Positions 45,699 to 55,339 of a stretch of 64,000 nucleotides of DNA are shown piece by piece. Origin of the DNA: Chaetoderma sp. LZ-2023a (Eukaryota > Mollusca > Caudofoveata > Chaetodermatida > Chaetodermatidae); the NCBI GenBank assembly GCA_034401795.1, contig CM067359.1:142854233-142918232 (forward strand), given 5' to 3'. Numbering within the stretch: the stretch's first letter is position 1; every line of letters starts with the position of its first letter. The notes beneath the pieces were generated by a model, which was given only the letters and a program-made list of their open reading frames with translations, did no database searches and had not been told where the DNA came from. The translations under genes were made by a program, and so were the position numbers.

Positions 45699-48600
45699 AC
45701 TCAGTCCACTATAAAAGCATCAAACCGTGCTGGCCTTGTTGTTGTTCTACCAGAACGGGTTGTGCATGCCTGCCAATTGTCACCCAGAGGTTCAGCAACA
45801 GCTCTCGGTTCCATTTCCTGCACACAGGGAGCATCAGTGGCCATGGCCAGAGGTTTAGCAGCAACATCCGGTTCCCTTGCCAGCACACCTGGAGTACCAG
45901 TGGCCACATGCATGTCATGCGGCTCACTCTCGCCAACTAACACTAAATGTTCTGTGAATTTCCCAGAATTGTCTTCATATGCCTGCGTATCTAATGGCAT
46001 ACTGGTATGTGTAGGCCCATCATTGAACACCTGCTCCATATGATCGCAAGCAGGTTCAGTACTCCTGAAATCTGCACACTTCCATACCCTATTGTAGTGA
46101 ATGACGATCCTCTTGCGGTCTTCATCTCTTTTCAAACGGTGAATGACATCAGTAATTTTCTTCAACACAGTCCAGGGTCCAGACCAGCACTTATGCAATT
46201 TTTTCGTCACACCTTTCTTATATGCTGGAGAATACACTCACTCTGTCACCAACCTGAATCAATGATCCCTTAACTTTCCTATCATAAAATTGCTTTTGTT
46301 TCTTCTGCGCCATTTTCGTATTGCTCCTCACTAACTCATAGGCTTTTTCCAACATCTGCTTCATACTATTTGCATATTGAGTAGATGATCTGAATCTTTC
46401 TCTCACACCACCAAACATGACGTCTACTGGCAGTTGTACCTCTCTAGCACACATAAGGAAATGGGTGTAAATCCAGTGGTTGAATGAACAGTAGCCCTAT
46501 AAGCTAGTTGGGAGAAGTTCATCCCAGTCTTTTTGGTTGTTGTCGCAGACAATCCTCAACATCCCAATTAAAGTTTGATTTAGATGCTCTACTAAACCAC
46601 CAGACATCAGATATTCATCATATTGCTGATCTCCCGAATTACAGTTGATTCAAAGTCTCCCCTGATCTGAATGAAGTCGTGATGGCACACCAAACCTACA
46701 GAAAATCTCATCTACAAGGGTTTTAGCTACAGTGACTGCTTGATGATCCTTTAATGCAAACGCCTCTGGCCATTTAGTGAAGTAATCTGATACCACTAGT
46801 ATAAAAGTTCCAATTGTTTGACACTGGCAAAGGTCCAATTATATCCATTGCTCGATGTTCAAAAGGATAACTGGGTTGTTCTTGAACAAGAGACGCCCTT
46901 GCCAGTTGCGGTGGTGATTTTGCAGCCAAATGCTCATCACAACTCTTACACCATTTCTAAATATTATCTGTCATCCCAGACCAGTAGTATCTCAAGCTTG
47001 CTTTCGACAAGGTTTTATCGATCCAGACATGACTACCTTACTGTCCCACCGTGGATTTGTTCCAGAACCTTTTTAACCATATATTTTGGTATAACAATCT
47101 GGCGTTGTTGTTTACCTAAACAGTCCTCATACTTGCGGTACAGAATATTATATTTAACGATAAAATTGTGTGTGTTTCCACAGCTCTATTCCTCCAGAAG
47201 ATGTGCTAAGTTCACGATTGGCAATAAATTTACCATCTTTCAATGCCTGCTTTATAAGATGCAGCAACATGTCATTATACTGCTCACTCATCATGTCATA
47301 GGGTTCCATATCTTCTTCTCCAATGTCTTGCGCAACAGTGTTTCTAGCATCCACTTCAGCCACATCTACCTCAGACATTCTAGATAAACAATCAGCATTT
47401 GTATTTTCATCACCTTTCTTATGCAAAATTTCAAAACAATAGCTACTCAGCCCTATAGATCAACGTGTATGACGACCTGTTGAGGCATTTACCTGATTGA
47501 TTGACTGTAGATTCAGTAAAGGTTTGTGGTCTGTAAACACAGTAAACTTCTTTCCACAGAGATATGGCCGAAAGTGCCTCACAGCCCAGACAACAGCATA
47601 GAACTCTATCATATGGACCCCAGTTTCTCTCTGATTTCTTCAATGTTGCACTAGCATATCCAATAACTCTTTCCTCCCCTTTCTGATTTTGTGATAAAAT
47701 GGCTACAACAAATGTATTCGACGCATCTGTAGTTAAAATAAAACTCACTAAGTTTGGAAATGACAACACTGGATATTTCACAAGAGCTTCCCTTAAGGTC
47801 AAGAAAGATGTATTACAGGCACCTGTCCAATTAAATGATGTTGTCTCTCCTAGTTAATGTAATCAAAGGAGCAACTTCCGAAAATGATGGCACAGTCCGT
47901 TGATAGTATGACGCCAATAATAAAAAAACAATTTGCTTCTTTGACTGACGTTAGGGTGGGAAAATTCTACACCGTGTCAATATTCCATGTGTCAGGTGCT
48001 GTGCCAATCTTTGACACTTGGTGACTAAGAAATGTTACCTCCCCTTGAAATAGTTGGCACTAGCTGGGCTTAAGCTTGAGCACCGCTCTCCTCAGTCACA
48101 ATAATACTTCCTGTAACAGAGATAAGTGCTCGTCCACTGTCTTTGTATACAGAATGATGTCATCACTGTAGAGCAGACAAGATATCAAATGTAACCCAGT
48201 CAGAACTAAATCCATCAGCCTCCGAAACATTGCAGGAGCATTCGTAAGACCAAACGGCATAACTCTGATCTGAAAAAGATGTGTTCCAGTAGAAAAAGCT
48301 GTTTTTTCATGATCTGCTTCATCTACTTCAACTTGCCCGTAGCCAGAAGTGCAATCTAAAGTGCTAAACACATTGGCCCTGCAAAATGCATCCAAACTGT
48401 CATCCACGCATGGTAGAGGATACGCGTGTTTGTGAGTTAACAGATTTTATTTTCTATAATCCACACAAAATCGAAGACTTCCATCATACTTTCGTACTAA
48501 TACTACAGAACTCCATGGACTTTTGCTTTCCTCTATAATACCACTCTGTAACATATCTTTAGTTTGTTTCTCAATATCTTGTGTCAGATGGACAGGAACA

Positions 48601-49746
48601 CGACGACATTGTTGCTTAATGGGTCGACTATCACCAGTATCTATTGTATGCTTGGTTAGACAGATTTTTCCCAAATATGAAGACCCTTGAGAGAATACAT
48701 CCTTATACTTCCTGAGCAAATAATTACAGGATTGGAAATCTGATCGGATACATAAAATGGATAGTTAATCATGACTGATCCAATCTTAATATCTAAATCC
48801 AGACACCCTTTAAAACTGATGGGGGTCACTATTTACAGATGATGCACTTAAGAGAATGTCTGTATTTAATTTTATTTTCTTCAAGACTGAATTCATCAAT
48901 CTGAAACCGTCGCTGATAAGGCAAATGCCTGCACCAGTATCAATTAAAGCCTTCACAGATATGCGATGTTTTTATTGGCCCAATTGAACCTCTGGCTGAC
49001 ACCTCGGGCACAGTCTCAGCCATTATTCGTTTAACTGCTCAGAACCATGCCTGCGCAGCGCACCCCTCTGCCAACTTCCTCGAGACATTCTTCTACCTCT
49101 AAAACAATCTAGCAAAATGACCCAGCGATCCACAGTTAAAACAACTCAAACTTCCTCGACCAGCAAGTCCACGCCAGCCTTGACCTATTGATACCCGATT
49201 ATTAGGACAGTTTCTAGCAAGGTGCTCAGGAGAGCCACAATTAAAACAATCCTATTAACTCTGCCTAATGGTTGAGTAGACAAACTTGCTACTAATGCCT
49301 CTAATTCTCCTACTCTGCACTTCATCTCGTTCATCTCAGTTTCACCCTGCTTCACAGATGCAGGTTTTACAGCACTAATTGACACAGACTGTAATTTTTC
49401 TCTCTGTTTCCAAACGATATTCCAATCTTGATGTGAATTCAAGTGCCTCTTCCACCGATTTTCGATACTTATGGCGTACCTTAATACCTATTTCACCTGT
49501 ACCAGCAAGAAACCTTGTTAGCACTACATCAGTAGCCGGTAGTAGAAAAATACCACCTACCTGATCACCTCCCTCAACTGGAAATCCATTTAGACAACTG
49601 GATTTCCATTTAGACAAATGGACATGGCCAAGAATATAAAACTCCTGTGTGGACCCCACTGTCCGGGAGAACCACAAATACATACAACCAGGCCCTACAC
49701 CCATTAGCCCAAGGTTTAAGATCTTGATATAGACTTTATCAAACAT
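45699..49746 (-). pseudogene. Gypsy gag-pol remnant
   Basis: Visible parts, in coding order: a gag segment (49375-49746); a Cys-His knuckle region (~49090-49140, CFNCGSLGHFARL); protease active site LIDTGAGICLI near 48927-48944; RT first half 48447-48719 (SPWSSVVLVRKYDGSLRFCVDYRK-type strand pair); RT core 48096-48407 with FSTLDCTSGYGQV and the catalytic YSDD; RNase H 47443-47802 (LTTDASN...); integrase linker and zinc region 47154-47426; integrase core 46650-46838 (VVSDYFTKWPEAFAL); and the C-terminal domain 45701-46454 with SGPW(T)VL and VIHYNRVW. Frameshifts separate nearly every segment, so no functional polyprotein remains. Confidence 0.85.
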
Positions 49747-49758
49747 GCATTATAATAC

Positions 49759-49974
49759 ATGCAAATGGCTTGCAAATGGCTTGTGCGAGGTAAGCCTTTT
49801 CGATGCTTAAGGCAGTGTGTTGGAGAATATTGTGCGACACACAATGCTCAGATTCAGAAGGCTGCTGTTGAGCCGAAGCCGTGCAGAGGATGTGGGACAC
49901 GTATTTTTACAGACTGTGGACTATGTAAAGCACGCGGGGGTGGGCGTGGGGGTGTAAACATTCCAACAGAATGA
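49759..49974 (+). CDS. Cysteine-rich small protein, putative zinc binding
   Basis: 71 codons from ATG 49759, or 69 from 49765 (MACKWL), which also has good context. Eight cysteines include a CRGCG and a CGLCK pair separated by ~8 residues, followed by a Gly/Arg tail (ARGGGRGG). The paired CxxC-like knuckles suggest a zinc ribbon that might bind nucleic acid. No homologue is seen elsewhere in the window. The gypsy truncation point is only ~12 bp upstream, so the promoter is probably lost. Confidence 0.4.
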   Translation: MQMACKWLVRGKPFRCLRQCVGEYCATHNAQIQKAAVEPKPCRGCGTRIFTDCGLCKARGGGRGGVNIPTE

Positions 49975-50045
49975 ACTACAAGGTCTGTGCCAGGAGAAAG
50001 TTCAGTTTAGTTATGGAAGAACCTAAATGCGCCATGCCACGCATT

Positions 50046-50395
50046 TAGAGACAGGGATATACACCACCCACAGGTACTGATCACCACACATAATAGGGTC
50101 TGAATGCCCATTTAGAGACAGGCATCCACAGGGATATACACCACCCACAGGTACTGATCACCACACATAATAGGGTCTGAACACCCATTTAGAAACAGCC
50201 TTCCACAGGGATATACACCACCCACAGGTACTGATCGCCACACATAATAGGGTCTGAACGCCCATTTAGAGACATGCATCCACAGGGATATACACCACCC
50301 ACAGGTGCCGATCACCACACATAACAGGGTCTGAACGCCCATTAAGAGACAGGCATCCACAGGGATATACACCACCCACAGGTACTGACCTTGCA
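50046..50395. repeat. 77-bp tandem array
   Basis: The phrase acaccacccacaggt recurs at 50061, 50138, 50215, 50292 and 50369, exactly 77 bp apart. Units are nearly identical (1-5 differences), the first is shorter. Translation in any frame gives repeats of VVYIPVDACL-type sequence, but 77 is not divisible by three, so the frame rotates. Confidence 0.92.
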
Positions 50396-50396
50396 T

Positions 50397-50480
50397 CATG
50401 GTTACTGTAACACAGCTTTGAGTGATGGCAAAGCAATTCGGTCTTAGTGGCTATTCTAAGGCCCGCAAAGCTGACCTGCT
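50397..50480 (+). pseudogene. SAP-like helical segment
   Basis: Reading from ATG 50397, after an in-frame TGA, comes FGLSGYSKARKADLLKMM. This fits the helix-turn-helix pattern of SAP or Rho-N-like DNA-binding motifs (GLSG.SK..KADLL). It runs into the polymerase segment after a stop, so either a short gene precedes the polymerase or the two were joined by deletion. Confidence 0.35.
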
Positions 50481-50539
50481 CAAGATGATGAGATATCACG
50501 AGTCTGGGGTTACCCGAATTCACCGAGGTAAGCGAGTAT

Positions 50540-51287
50540 GTTAACGTCTCCTTGGTTATGATGCAAATGCTCTGTATTTGTCAACCATGGTACAGGCAAT
50601 GCCTTGTGGTAAAGAAACTGTACGATGGTGGGGTGGGCGTGTAAGCAGTGATATTGAATGCTTTATGCAGGATCTGCTAGCGGATCATTGGTTCGGGTTT
50701 TCTGAGGTCGACATTGAGGTACCTAAAGTGTTATGGCCAAAGTTCGAGGAGATGTCTCCCATCTTCTATAATCGTGAGATCCCAGAAGAGGCTATACCTT
50801 CGGAGATGCTTGCATACCTTGATAAAACAGATCGAAAAAAGTCTACAACTAGCAAGCTCATTGGTGCACTCTCTGGTAAGAAGAGGGTATGCACCAACTC
50901 TCAAGTGGTACGTTGCCCACGGATTAGAGATTACTGCTATCTATCGCACTATAGACTACACCTCACAGAAACCTTTTGAATGGTTTGTAGACTCTGTTAC
51001 TGAGGCACGTTGTACCGGGGATGTTGACAAAAGTAAAGCTTTGTTGGCTGATCTCTTCTCGGCAACAGTGCATATGGGAAGCTGATCGAGGCATTAGAAC
51101 ATCATTCCAACACGAGCTTCACTAAGGATGAACGAGCAGTAGACAGAGCCTTGCGTAGCGTATGGTTCGAGGATCTAGAGGAGATCAGTGATTCCTACGA
51201 ATTGCTAAAATCACCATTCGTCGCTAAAATGACCATTCGTCGCCCCTTCCAGATGGTGTCCACACCGAGCCCATCGAGTATCATGTG
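50540..51287 (+). pseudogene. Family B DNA polymerase, middle section (motifs A and B)
   Basis: Motif A is seen as GYDANALYLS near 50550-50580. The frame 50578-50979 continues with a Trp-rich strand and an IPEEAIPSEMLAY segment. A frameshift near 50890 leads to 50714-51085 (LKWYVAHGLEI, FEWFVD). A second shift near 51060 leads to motif B, GNSAYGKLIEAL, then DERAVDRALRS and an abrupt end after RRPFQM at ~51247. Exonuclease/N-terminal part and motif C are absent. The arrangement matches protein-primed polymerases of Maverick/Polinton elements, which would copy the linear genome. Non-functional. Confidence 0.75.
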
Positions 51288-52267
51288 AGCACCCTAGAAG
51301 GTGGTAGCTGTGTGTCTTCAGGGACTAGCTGAAGCTCATCTATGACAAATGGTCGCCTAGGCACTCCGTGCTGGCGTGCCAGGTAGTACAGTGTAGGCCG
51401 CCCCTCCGCCTCCACATACCTGTCAAGCCTGTGAACATCTATCGACCAGTTATGATCTGTTCCACGCCGTCGACACCCTTCCGGCTCACCAGGCTCATAC
51501 AGGTACCGAACCAGAGCATCAGGTGGTAGGCACTCCTCTCCCTTGTTCGCTCCTCTAGAGCTGTGAGCATCTATCGGCTTCTTCCCGATTAGCCTAGTAA
51601 CCTCGGCATTGGAACTCTCCACCACAGCAGGCAGCCCTCTCACCCATACTCTAGAACGTTCACTTGGCGCGCCCATTTCTTGGGCGTATTGGTGTGGGAA
51701 CAGTCTCTCTGCCAGTGTCCGATTCCACCGCTCAACGATAGCCTGGGCATGGTAATGCCTTACCTCGCCTCGCCTAACTGCCACACCGTTTTTCTGCATG
51801 AGGGCTGCAGTCTCCCCTCTGAGCTCCTTAACCTCATCCACCTGCAACAATTCCGGCCACTGGAGGAGATTTTCCGAAGCCTCATAGACACCCTGGAATG
51901 TCTGAGCCACCTGGCCAACTGACTTGTATGTGAGCGGTACTGCCACCTTGTACCTGCTGGCGACATCGACGATGGTGAGGGCATACTTGTACGTCTTATG
52001 ACCAACCGAGTCGTGTAGAAGGAATAGAACATCTGCCTGGTGAACTCTGTTCGAGACAGTTTCCTCGAAATGGTCATGCCTGATGTGTCGTGGACGAGGT
52101 CTGTATATCTGCCACATCGCCTGGCGGCTGAGCCACTGGCTAACTGTCTCCAATGTGAAGTTGTGGCCCTTGCAACGTGCAGCCTCCAGTAGTTGAGGGG
52201 GCTCACGGTAATATCCACCATGCTGATAGTAGAGTTCCTCAAGAAAGATGCATCGCCCGGATTTCAT
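51281..52267 (-). CDS. DDE (RVE-type) integrase, copy B
   Basis: 328 aa from ATG 52267, chosen because copy A has an ATG at the equivalent place (45031); the frame is open 41 codons further upstream only through a 48-bp repeat. The enzyme would insert linear viral DNA into chromosomes. An N-terminal helical region ends in QWLSRQAMWQIYRP. The catalytic core has Asp in VHQAD (residue 79 from this start), Asp in LLQVDE (144) and Glu in AIVERWNR (179), with 34 residues between the last two. A VDVASRYK strand follows the first Asp. The C-terminal region has VRYLYEPGEPEG and a strand-rich end typical of Maverick integrases. No internal stop, so this is the best-preserved enzyme here. Confidence 0.85.
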   Translation of the reverse strand: MKSGRCIFLEELYYQHGGYYREPPQLLEAARCKGHNFTLETVSQWLSRQAMWQIYRPRPRHIRHDHFEETVSNRVHQADVLFLLHDSVGHKTYKYALTIVDVASRYKVAVPLTYKSVGQVAQTFQGVYEASENLLQWPELLQVDEVKELRGETAALMQKNGVAVRRGEVRHYHAQAIVERWNRTLAERLFPHQYAQEMGAPSERSRVWVRGLPAVVESSNAEVTRLIGKKPIDAHSSRGANKGEECLPPDALVRYLYEPGEPEGCRRRGTDHNWSIDVHRLDRYVEAEGRPTLYYLARQHGVPRRPFVIDELQLVPEDTQLPPSRVLT

Positions 52268-52562
52268 CACTGACGTCCACTCCCATCCTGTCACGCATGG
52301 CCTGGATGATTTTATCACTGACGTCCACTCCCGTCCTGTCACGCACGGCCTGGGTGATTTTATCACTGATGTCCACTCCCATCCTGTCACGCACGGCCTG
52401 GGTGAACTCTAAACAGATGAACAAACGGCCATCATTCATTCGACTATCACTGAAGACCGCCTCAAACACCTCCATACACCGGTGTCTAGTCTCTGCTGGA
52501 TCCTCACTGAACGATAGTTTATCGACCAACCCTCTGACCAGGTTGTGCAGAGATGCCATCAA
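52239..52562 (-). CDS. Unknown ~107-aa protein with triplicated 16-aa unit, copy B
   Basis: Starts MMASLHNLV (or at the second Met, matching copy A) after CTATATATTG. The second half is three tandem 16-residue units of the type TQAVRDRMGVDVSDKI; copy A has a single unit. It overlaps the integrase start by 29 bp in another frame. Function unknown; coupling of the two genes is conserved in both copies. Confidence 0.5.
   Translation of the reverse strand: MMASLHNLVRGLVDKLSFSEDPAETRHRCMEVFEAVFSDSRMNDGRLFICLEFTQAVRDRMGVDISDKITQAVRDRTGVDVSDKIIQAMRDRMGVDVSDEIRAMHLS
52260..52403. repeat. Three 48-bp tandem units within coding sequence
   Basis: Units begin at 52260, 52308 and 52356 (gattt(c/t)atcactgacgtccac) and differ at a few bases. 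Being 16 codons long they keep the reading frame. Confidence 0.92.
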
Positions 52563-52565
52563 TAT

Positions 52566-52975
52566 ATAGTATGGCTTAAATGTTGGCGCGAGTGCTATGG
52601 CAACGTATGGTAGCCTGCGACTCTGAAGAACGTACCTACTCCTGAGGCGATGGCTGGTATGGCTTCAGAAATATTCTCCACCCCATGGAGAGCATTGTTG
52701 GCGATCTTGCGTACCGTCTCGCCAGCCTTCATTGTGAACAGAGTGATCAGAGCCCCAACTGCTGCCAGCGGACTGATAGAACCTTTTACGTAAGTGCGAT
52801 AGATTCATTTCGCTCTGTGTACTAGCTTGCGGGATTCAGGCGCTACATCATCATACTCACCAGCGGTCTCTGCTACATTGTAGTCGTCTGCATCATCATC
52901 CTCATCATAGTCTTCCTCATAGTCCTCATCATCTATATCCTCGACTGGATCTTCATAAGCCTCTGGTTCACACAT
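52566..52975 (-). pseudogene. Acidic protein with C-terminal hydrophobic part, copy B
   Basis: From ATG 52975 (MCEPEAYEDPVED), Asp/Glu/Tyr-rich for ~45 codons, then TGA near 52805. Homologous sequence continues to ~52566 with an Ala/Leu helix and a basic VRKIANNALHG block. Copy A has the same layout with a nonsense codon at a different site. Confidence 0.5.
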
Positions 52976-53036
52976 CGCTCTGGGGATCCATCGCTGGGGG
53001 ACAGCTATATAGTAGCTTTAAACTGTAGTCTATAGC
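52976..53036. promoter_or_regulatory. Bidirectional promoter module, copy B
   Basis: 61 bp between ATG 52975 (minus) and ATG 53037 (plus), containing GCTATATAGTAG and CTTTAAACTG in a row and a further CTATAG just before the plus start. Confidence 0.55.
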
Positions 53037-53453
53037 ATGGCATCCACAATCTTGAATGCGGGCATGTTTGCCTTAGTGAACTGGGGACTCAGCTTCACTG
53101 ACAAGGCGGCAGCAGAGGTCGAGCATGAGTGTCATAACCAGGCGATGGAGAAGCTGTCTAAGGAGAAGTTTGAGTACAGCAAAGCCCTCGAGCATATGTG
53201 GCAGAGGGAGGCACGCCGACGCCAACTCCGAGCTCAAGCCAACCAGAGCCTCAAAGAGGCAGATGAGAGTCTCGATGAGTACTACGAGGCTGTAAAGATA
53301 TCTGAGCCAACGCTCGACAATGAAGCATCAACAGGTCAGAAGACAGCAGAGCTTATAGTAGTGGTGGCAGCTGCAGCGATGACCACAGGAGTCATGCTCT
53401 ACACATGCTCAAGCTTAATACCTGATGTGTTCGACACGCATACCTTAACATAG
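53037..53453 (+). CDS. Coiled-coil protein with C-terminal membrane helix, copy B (intact)
   Basis: 138 aa. After a hydrophobic start (ILNAGMFALVNWGL) a long charged helix (residues ~25-95) with regular Glu/Lys/Leu spacing (EKLSKEKFEYSKALEHM) predicts a coiled coil. Residues ~106-122 (LIVVVAAAAMTTGVMLY) form a membrane-type helix. The 3' end overlaps the ~350-aa gene's 3' end by 55 bp on the opposite strand. In copy A the coil is deleted. A role in capsid assembly or entry machinery is possible but unproven. Confidence 0.55.
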   Translation: MASTILNAGMFALVNWGLSFTDKAAAEVEHECHNQAMEKLSKEKFEYSKALEHMWQREARRRQLRAQANQSLKEADESLDEYYEAVKISEPTLDNEASTGQKTAELIVVVAAAAMTTGVMLYTCSSLIPDVFDTHTLT

Positions 53454-54464
53454 CCAAAGTAAAGTACCGTCACACCTAATGAGCGAGTCCCAGATATGAG
53501 GCTTCCGATGTTGAAGCTGAGCTGGTTGCCCTGATTAGGTGGGATGTCCCTACCCCCGAGGTGGTGACGGCCCTCGAGTGTCGTCGCTTCCACTGGTTAG
53601 GCGCAGAAGTGCATATCACATAGTTTTCTGTCTGTAGCATTGGCAATCAGCCAGCTCGCATACCTCACCAAGAACATTGGTCCCAGCAACCACATGCTTG
53701 AAGTCGTCTAGCTTATCCACCTGCTGGATGGCTCCTCCCTTCTGAACCAGGATTGCAACAGCGACACAGTCCGATGCACCACGATGCAATGTCAGCTCTA
53801 CCCGTTGGTTAGCTGTGGCTTGGACCGGCTGGTGTTCTCGCTCCACATGCACGATCTGCTGTTTGGAACCTGGTTGCTTCAGCTCCTGGTCATTCTCGTC
53901 ATGCCAGACATGAAGTCTTGGAGCATTCATCATCGCATCTGCGAGCTGCTCAGTGTACACCTGGAGGAACAGCCTATCCTGCATGGCAGCCGGATTCACG
54001 TGTGTGTTCTCGAGGAGGGTTAAGAGTGGAACTGCCATGGGCTTTTCGACACCTGACCGTAGTTGGAATTCTGTGAACCCCTCATTGCACCCCACAGCGT
54101 AGTACCCCTTTCCCTTCACATAGAAGGTTGGGCCACGAGCCAGCGGACCTAGGACTTGGTACTCATCGTTCACATTGGTGGTGTCCATGGTGCTGTTGCT
54201 CAGCCCGATCTCCCACCTGTTCAGAACCTGCAGGAGCTCTACCGTCTGTTCTATTGTGCTCTGAAGCTTGAACTCGAGTGCCATGCTCTTGATCTCGTGG
54301 ATCTGTGCCGAGATTGCAAAATCAATGTACTTCCCAGCAGCGGACAACGGGTTCTCATCATGTATCCTTGGTTGAATGACCACCAGGCAGTCCTTCCAAG
54401 GATCAGTGCAGTACGATGTCGCGGGTTCAATGGCCCCATCTGGATGTTGCACATACTGCAGCAT
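53399..54464 (-). pseudogene. ~350-aa candidate virion protein, copy B (one frameshift)
   Basis: ATG 54464 directly follows TTAAAC; the apparently longer frame to 54629 is antisense of the divergent neighbour. Open to ~53616 (about 283 codons), then shifts into frame 53399-53593 for the last ~65 residues. Blocks conserved with copy A: YVQHPDG at the start, AAGKYIDFA, YVKGKGYYAVGCNEGFTEF, ENTHVNPA, WHDENDQELK, GASDCVAVA, VTVLYFGY near the end. Sequence character and gene neighbourhood suggest a capsid-type protein; family not identified. Confidence 0.6.
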
Positions 54465-54494
54465 GTTTAAGGTCTGGGTATATAGAGGGGTTAA
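54465..54494. promoter_or_regulatory. Bidirectional promoter module with central TATATA, copy B
   Basis: 30 bp between ATG 54464 (minus) and ATG 54495 (plus): GTTTAAGG, then GTATATAG, then GGTTAA running into the ATG. The order of elements equals copy A 43106-43134. Confidence 0.65.
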
Positions 54495-55311
54495 ATGGCT
54501 GCCATGTTTGGTAAAGTTCTCCAGCAGATTGCCTATAGGCAGAAGGACAAGTCGGCACGACAGCCACGGCGTGCACTGTCCCACTGTGACGGGGCCCAAA
54601 GACTGCTTCGTGACATCAACATTATCCACGAGCGAGCCAAGGTCACCCCTCCTTCTGATGCGGAGATACTGGCCGCCATAGAGGAAGGAGCGCCAGCTCG
54701 TAGTACAAAAGAACTCCTGACTCGGATACTCTACCGGAAGTTTGACAGCAGCCAGGGCAAGACACTCGACCTACCCATGGCCCCAACCAACAGTCCTGTT
54801 ATTCTAGCTCTCCAAAAGGCGAGGGTCGACCCCAAAGATCTACTAACGGTCGGGAACTGGGATGCCATACTTAGCCTCCATAGCCAGGAAGAGCGAGGTA
54901 TGCTGGATAGCCTGCAGTCTGGAGCAAATAACTACTTCAGGGAGGAGGTCAGTGGCGCTGGTCATGCAGAAGGTACTCAGGAGGGGTTCACTGTTGGCCG
55001 CAAGGAGGTGATTGGCCAGTGATCTGGCATCATTTCTGAAATTCCCAGATAACTACAAGGACTACCTCATCAAATCCGCTCGCAAGTCAGATGCTCATCG
55101 CGCATTCCATGAGAAGTTTCAGAAGAAGAGAGTCCTAGACTCTGACCCTTAGTGGGCAGAGTTTAAGCGACAGGCTTCTGACGAAACTGACGAAGTTCCT
55201 CAAGCTTCTGACGAAGTTCCTCAAGCTTCTGACGAAGTTCCTCAATCATCTGACGAAGTAGCAGAGACCACGGACGAAGTAGCGGAGACCGCGCAGCCTT
55301 CTGATGAATGA
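54495..55311 (+). pseudogene. Unknown ~270-codon protein with C-terminal 7-aa repeat, copy B
   Basis: Open from MAAMFGKVLQQ at 54495 to TGA 55020-55022 (175 codons), then continuing in another frame with DNYKDYLIKSARKSDAHRAF, a TAG near 55150, and a tail of SDEVPQA repeats (21-bp unit, ~55183-55260) ending at TGA 55311. Helix-rich, charged. The repeat tail is shared with copy A but differs in number. Function unknown; tail-to-tail with the ATPase. Confidence 0.55.
55183..55262. repeat. 21-bp in-frame tandem repeat
   Basis: gacgaagttcctcaagcttct units repeated about three to four times, encoding SDEVPQA. The reverse-strand equivalent in copy A is 42304-42370. Confidence 0.85.
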
Positions 55312-55339
55312 AAAAAGTTGCAGCAGCTGCGACAGTCTG

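Larger units (their letters stand above)
45231..49746 (-). mobile_element. Ty3/gypsy element, 5'-truncated and decayed, inside copy A integrase
   Basis: Minus-strand order from right to left: gag C-terminal part with a zinc-knuckle region (~49050-49746), protease, reverse transcriptase, RNase H, integrase, polypurine tract and 3' LTR. No 5' LTR or gag start is found at the right end, where virus-like sequence begins abruptly at ~49750. The truncation therefore arose after insertion, probably by a deletion or rearrangement that also removed the rest of the copy A integrase. Confidence 0.85.
49759..51287 (+). mobile_element. Virus-like fragment C: Cys-rich ORF, 77-bp array, polymerase middle
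   Basis: A third virus-like piece lies between the truncated gypsy and copy B. It holds a cysteine-rich ORF, a tandem array, a SAP-like segment and a family B polymerase section ending abruptly near 51250, where the copy B integrase 3' end begins. Its strand is the one expected for a polymerase belonging to the copy A orientation, so it may derive from either copy or a third one. Confidence 0.55.

Noticed and set aside
50046-50395. CRISPR array
   Set aside because: Units are contiguous 77-bp repeats without distinct spacers, in a eukaryotic genome.
52268-52390. Integrase N-terminal extension upstream of 52267
   Set aside because: It is the out-of-frame translation of the 48-bp repeats of the preceding gene, and copy A supports the internal ATG.
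54465-54629. N-terminal extension of the ~350-aa copy B gene
   Set aside because: Antisense to the divergent neighbour gene; copy A starts at the equivalent of 54464.
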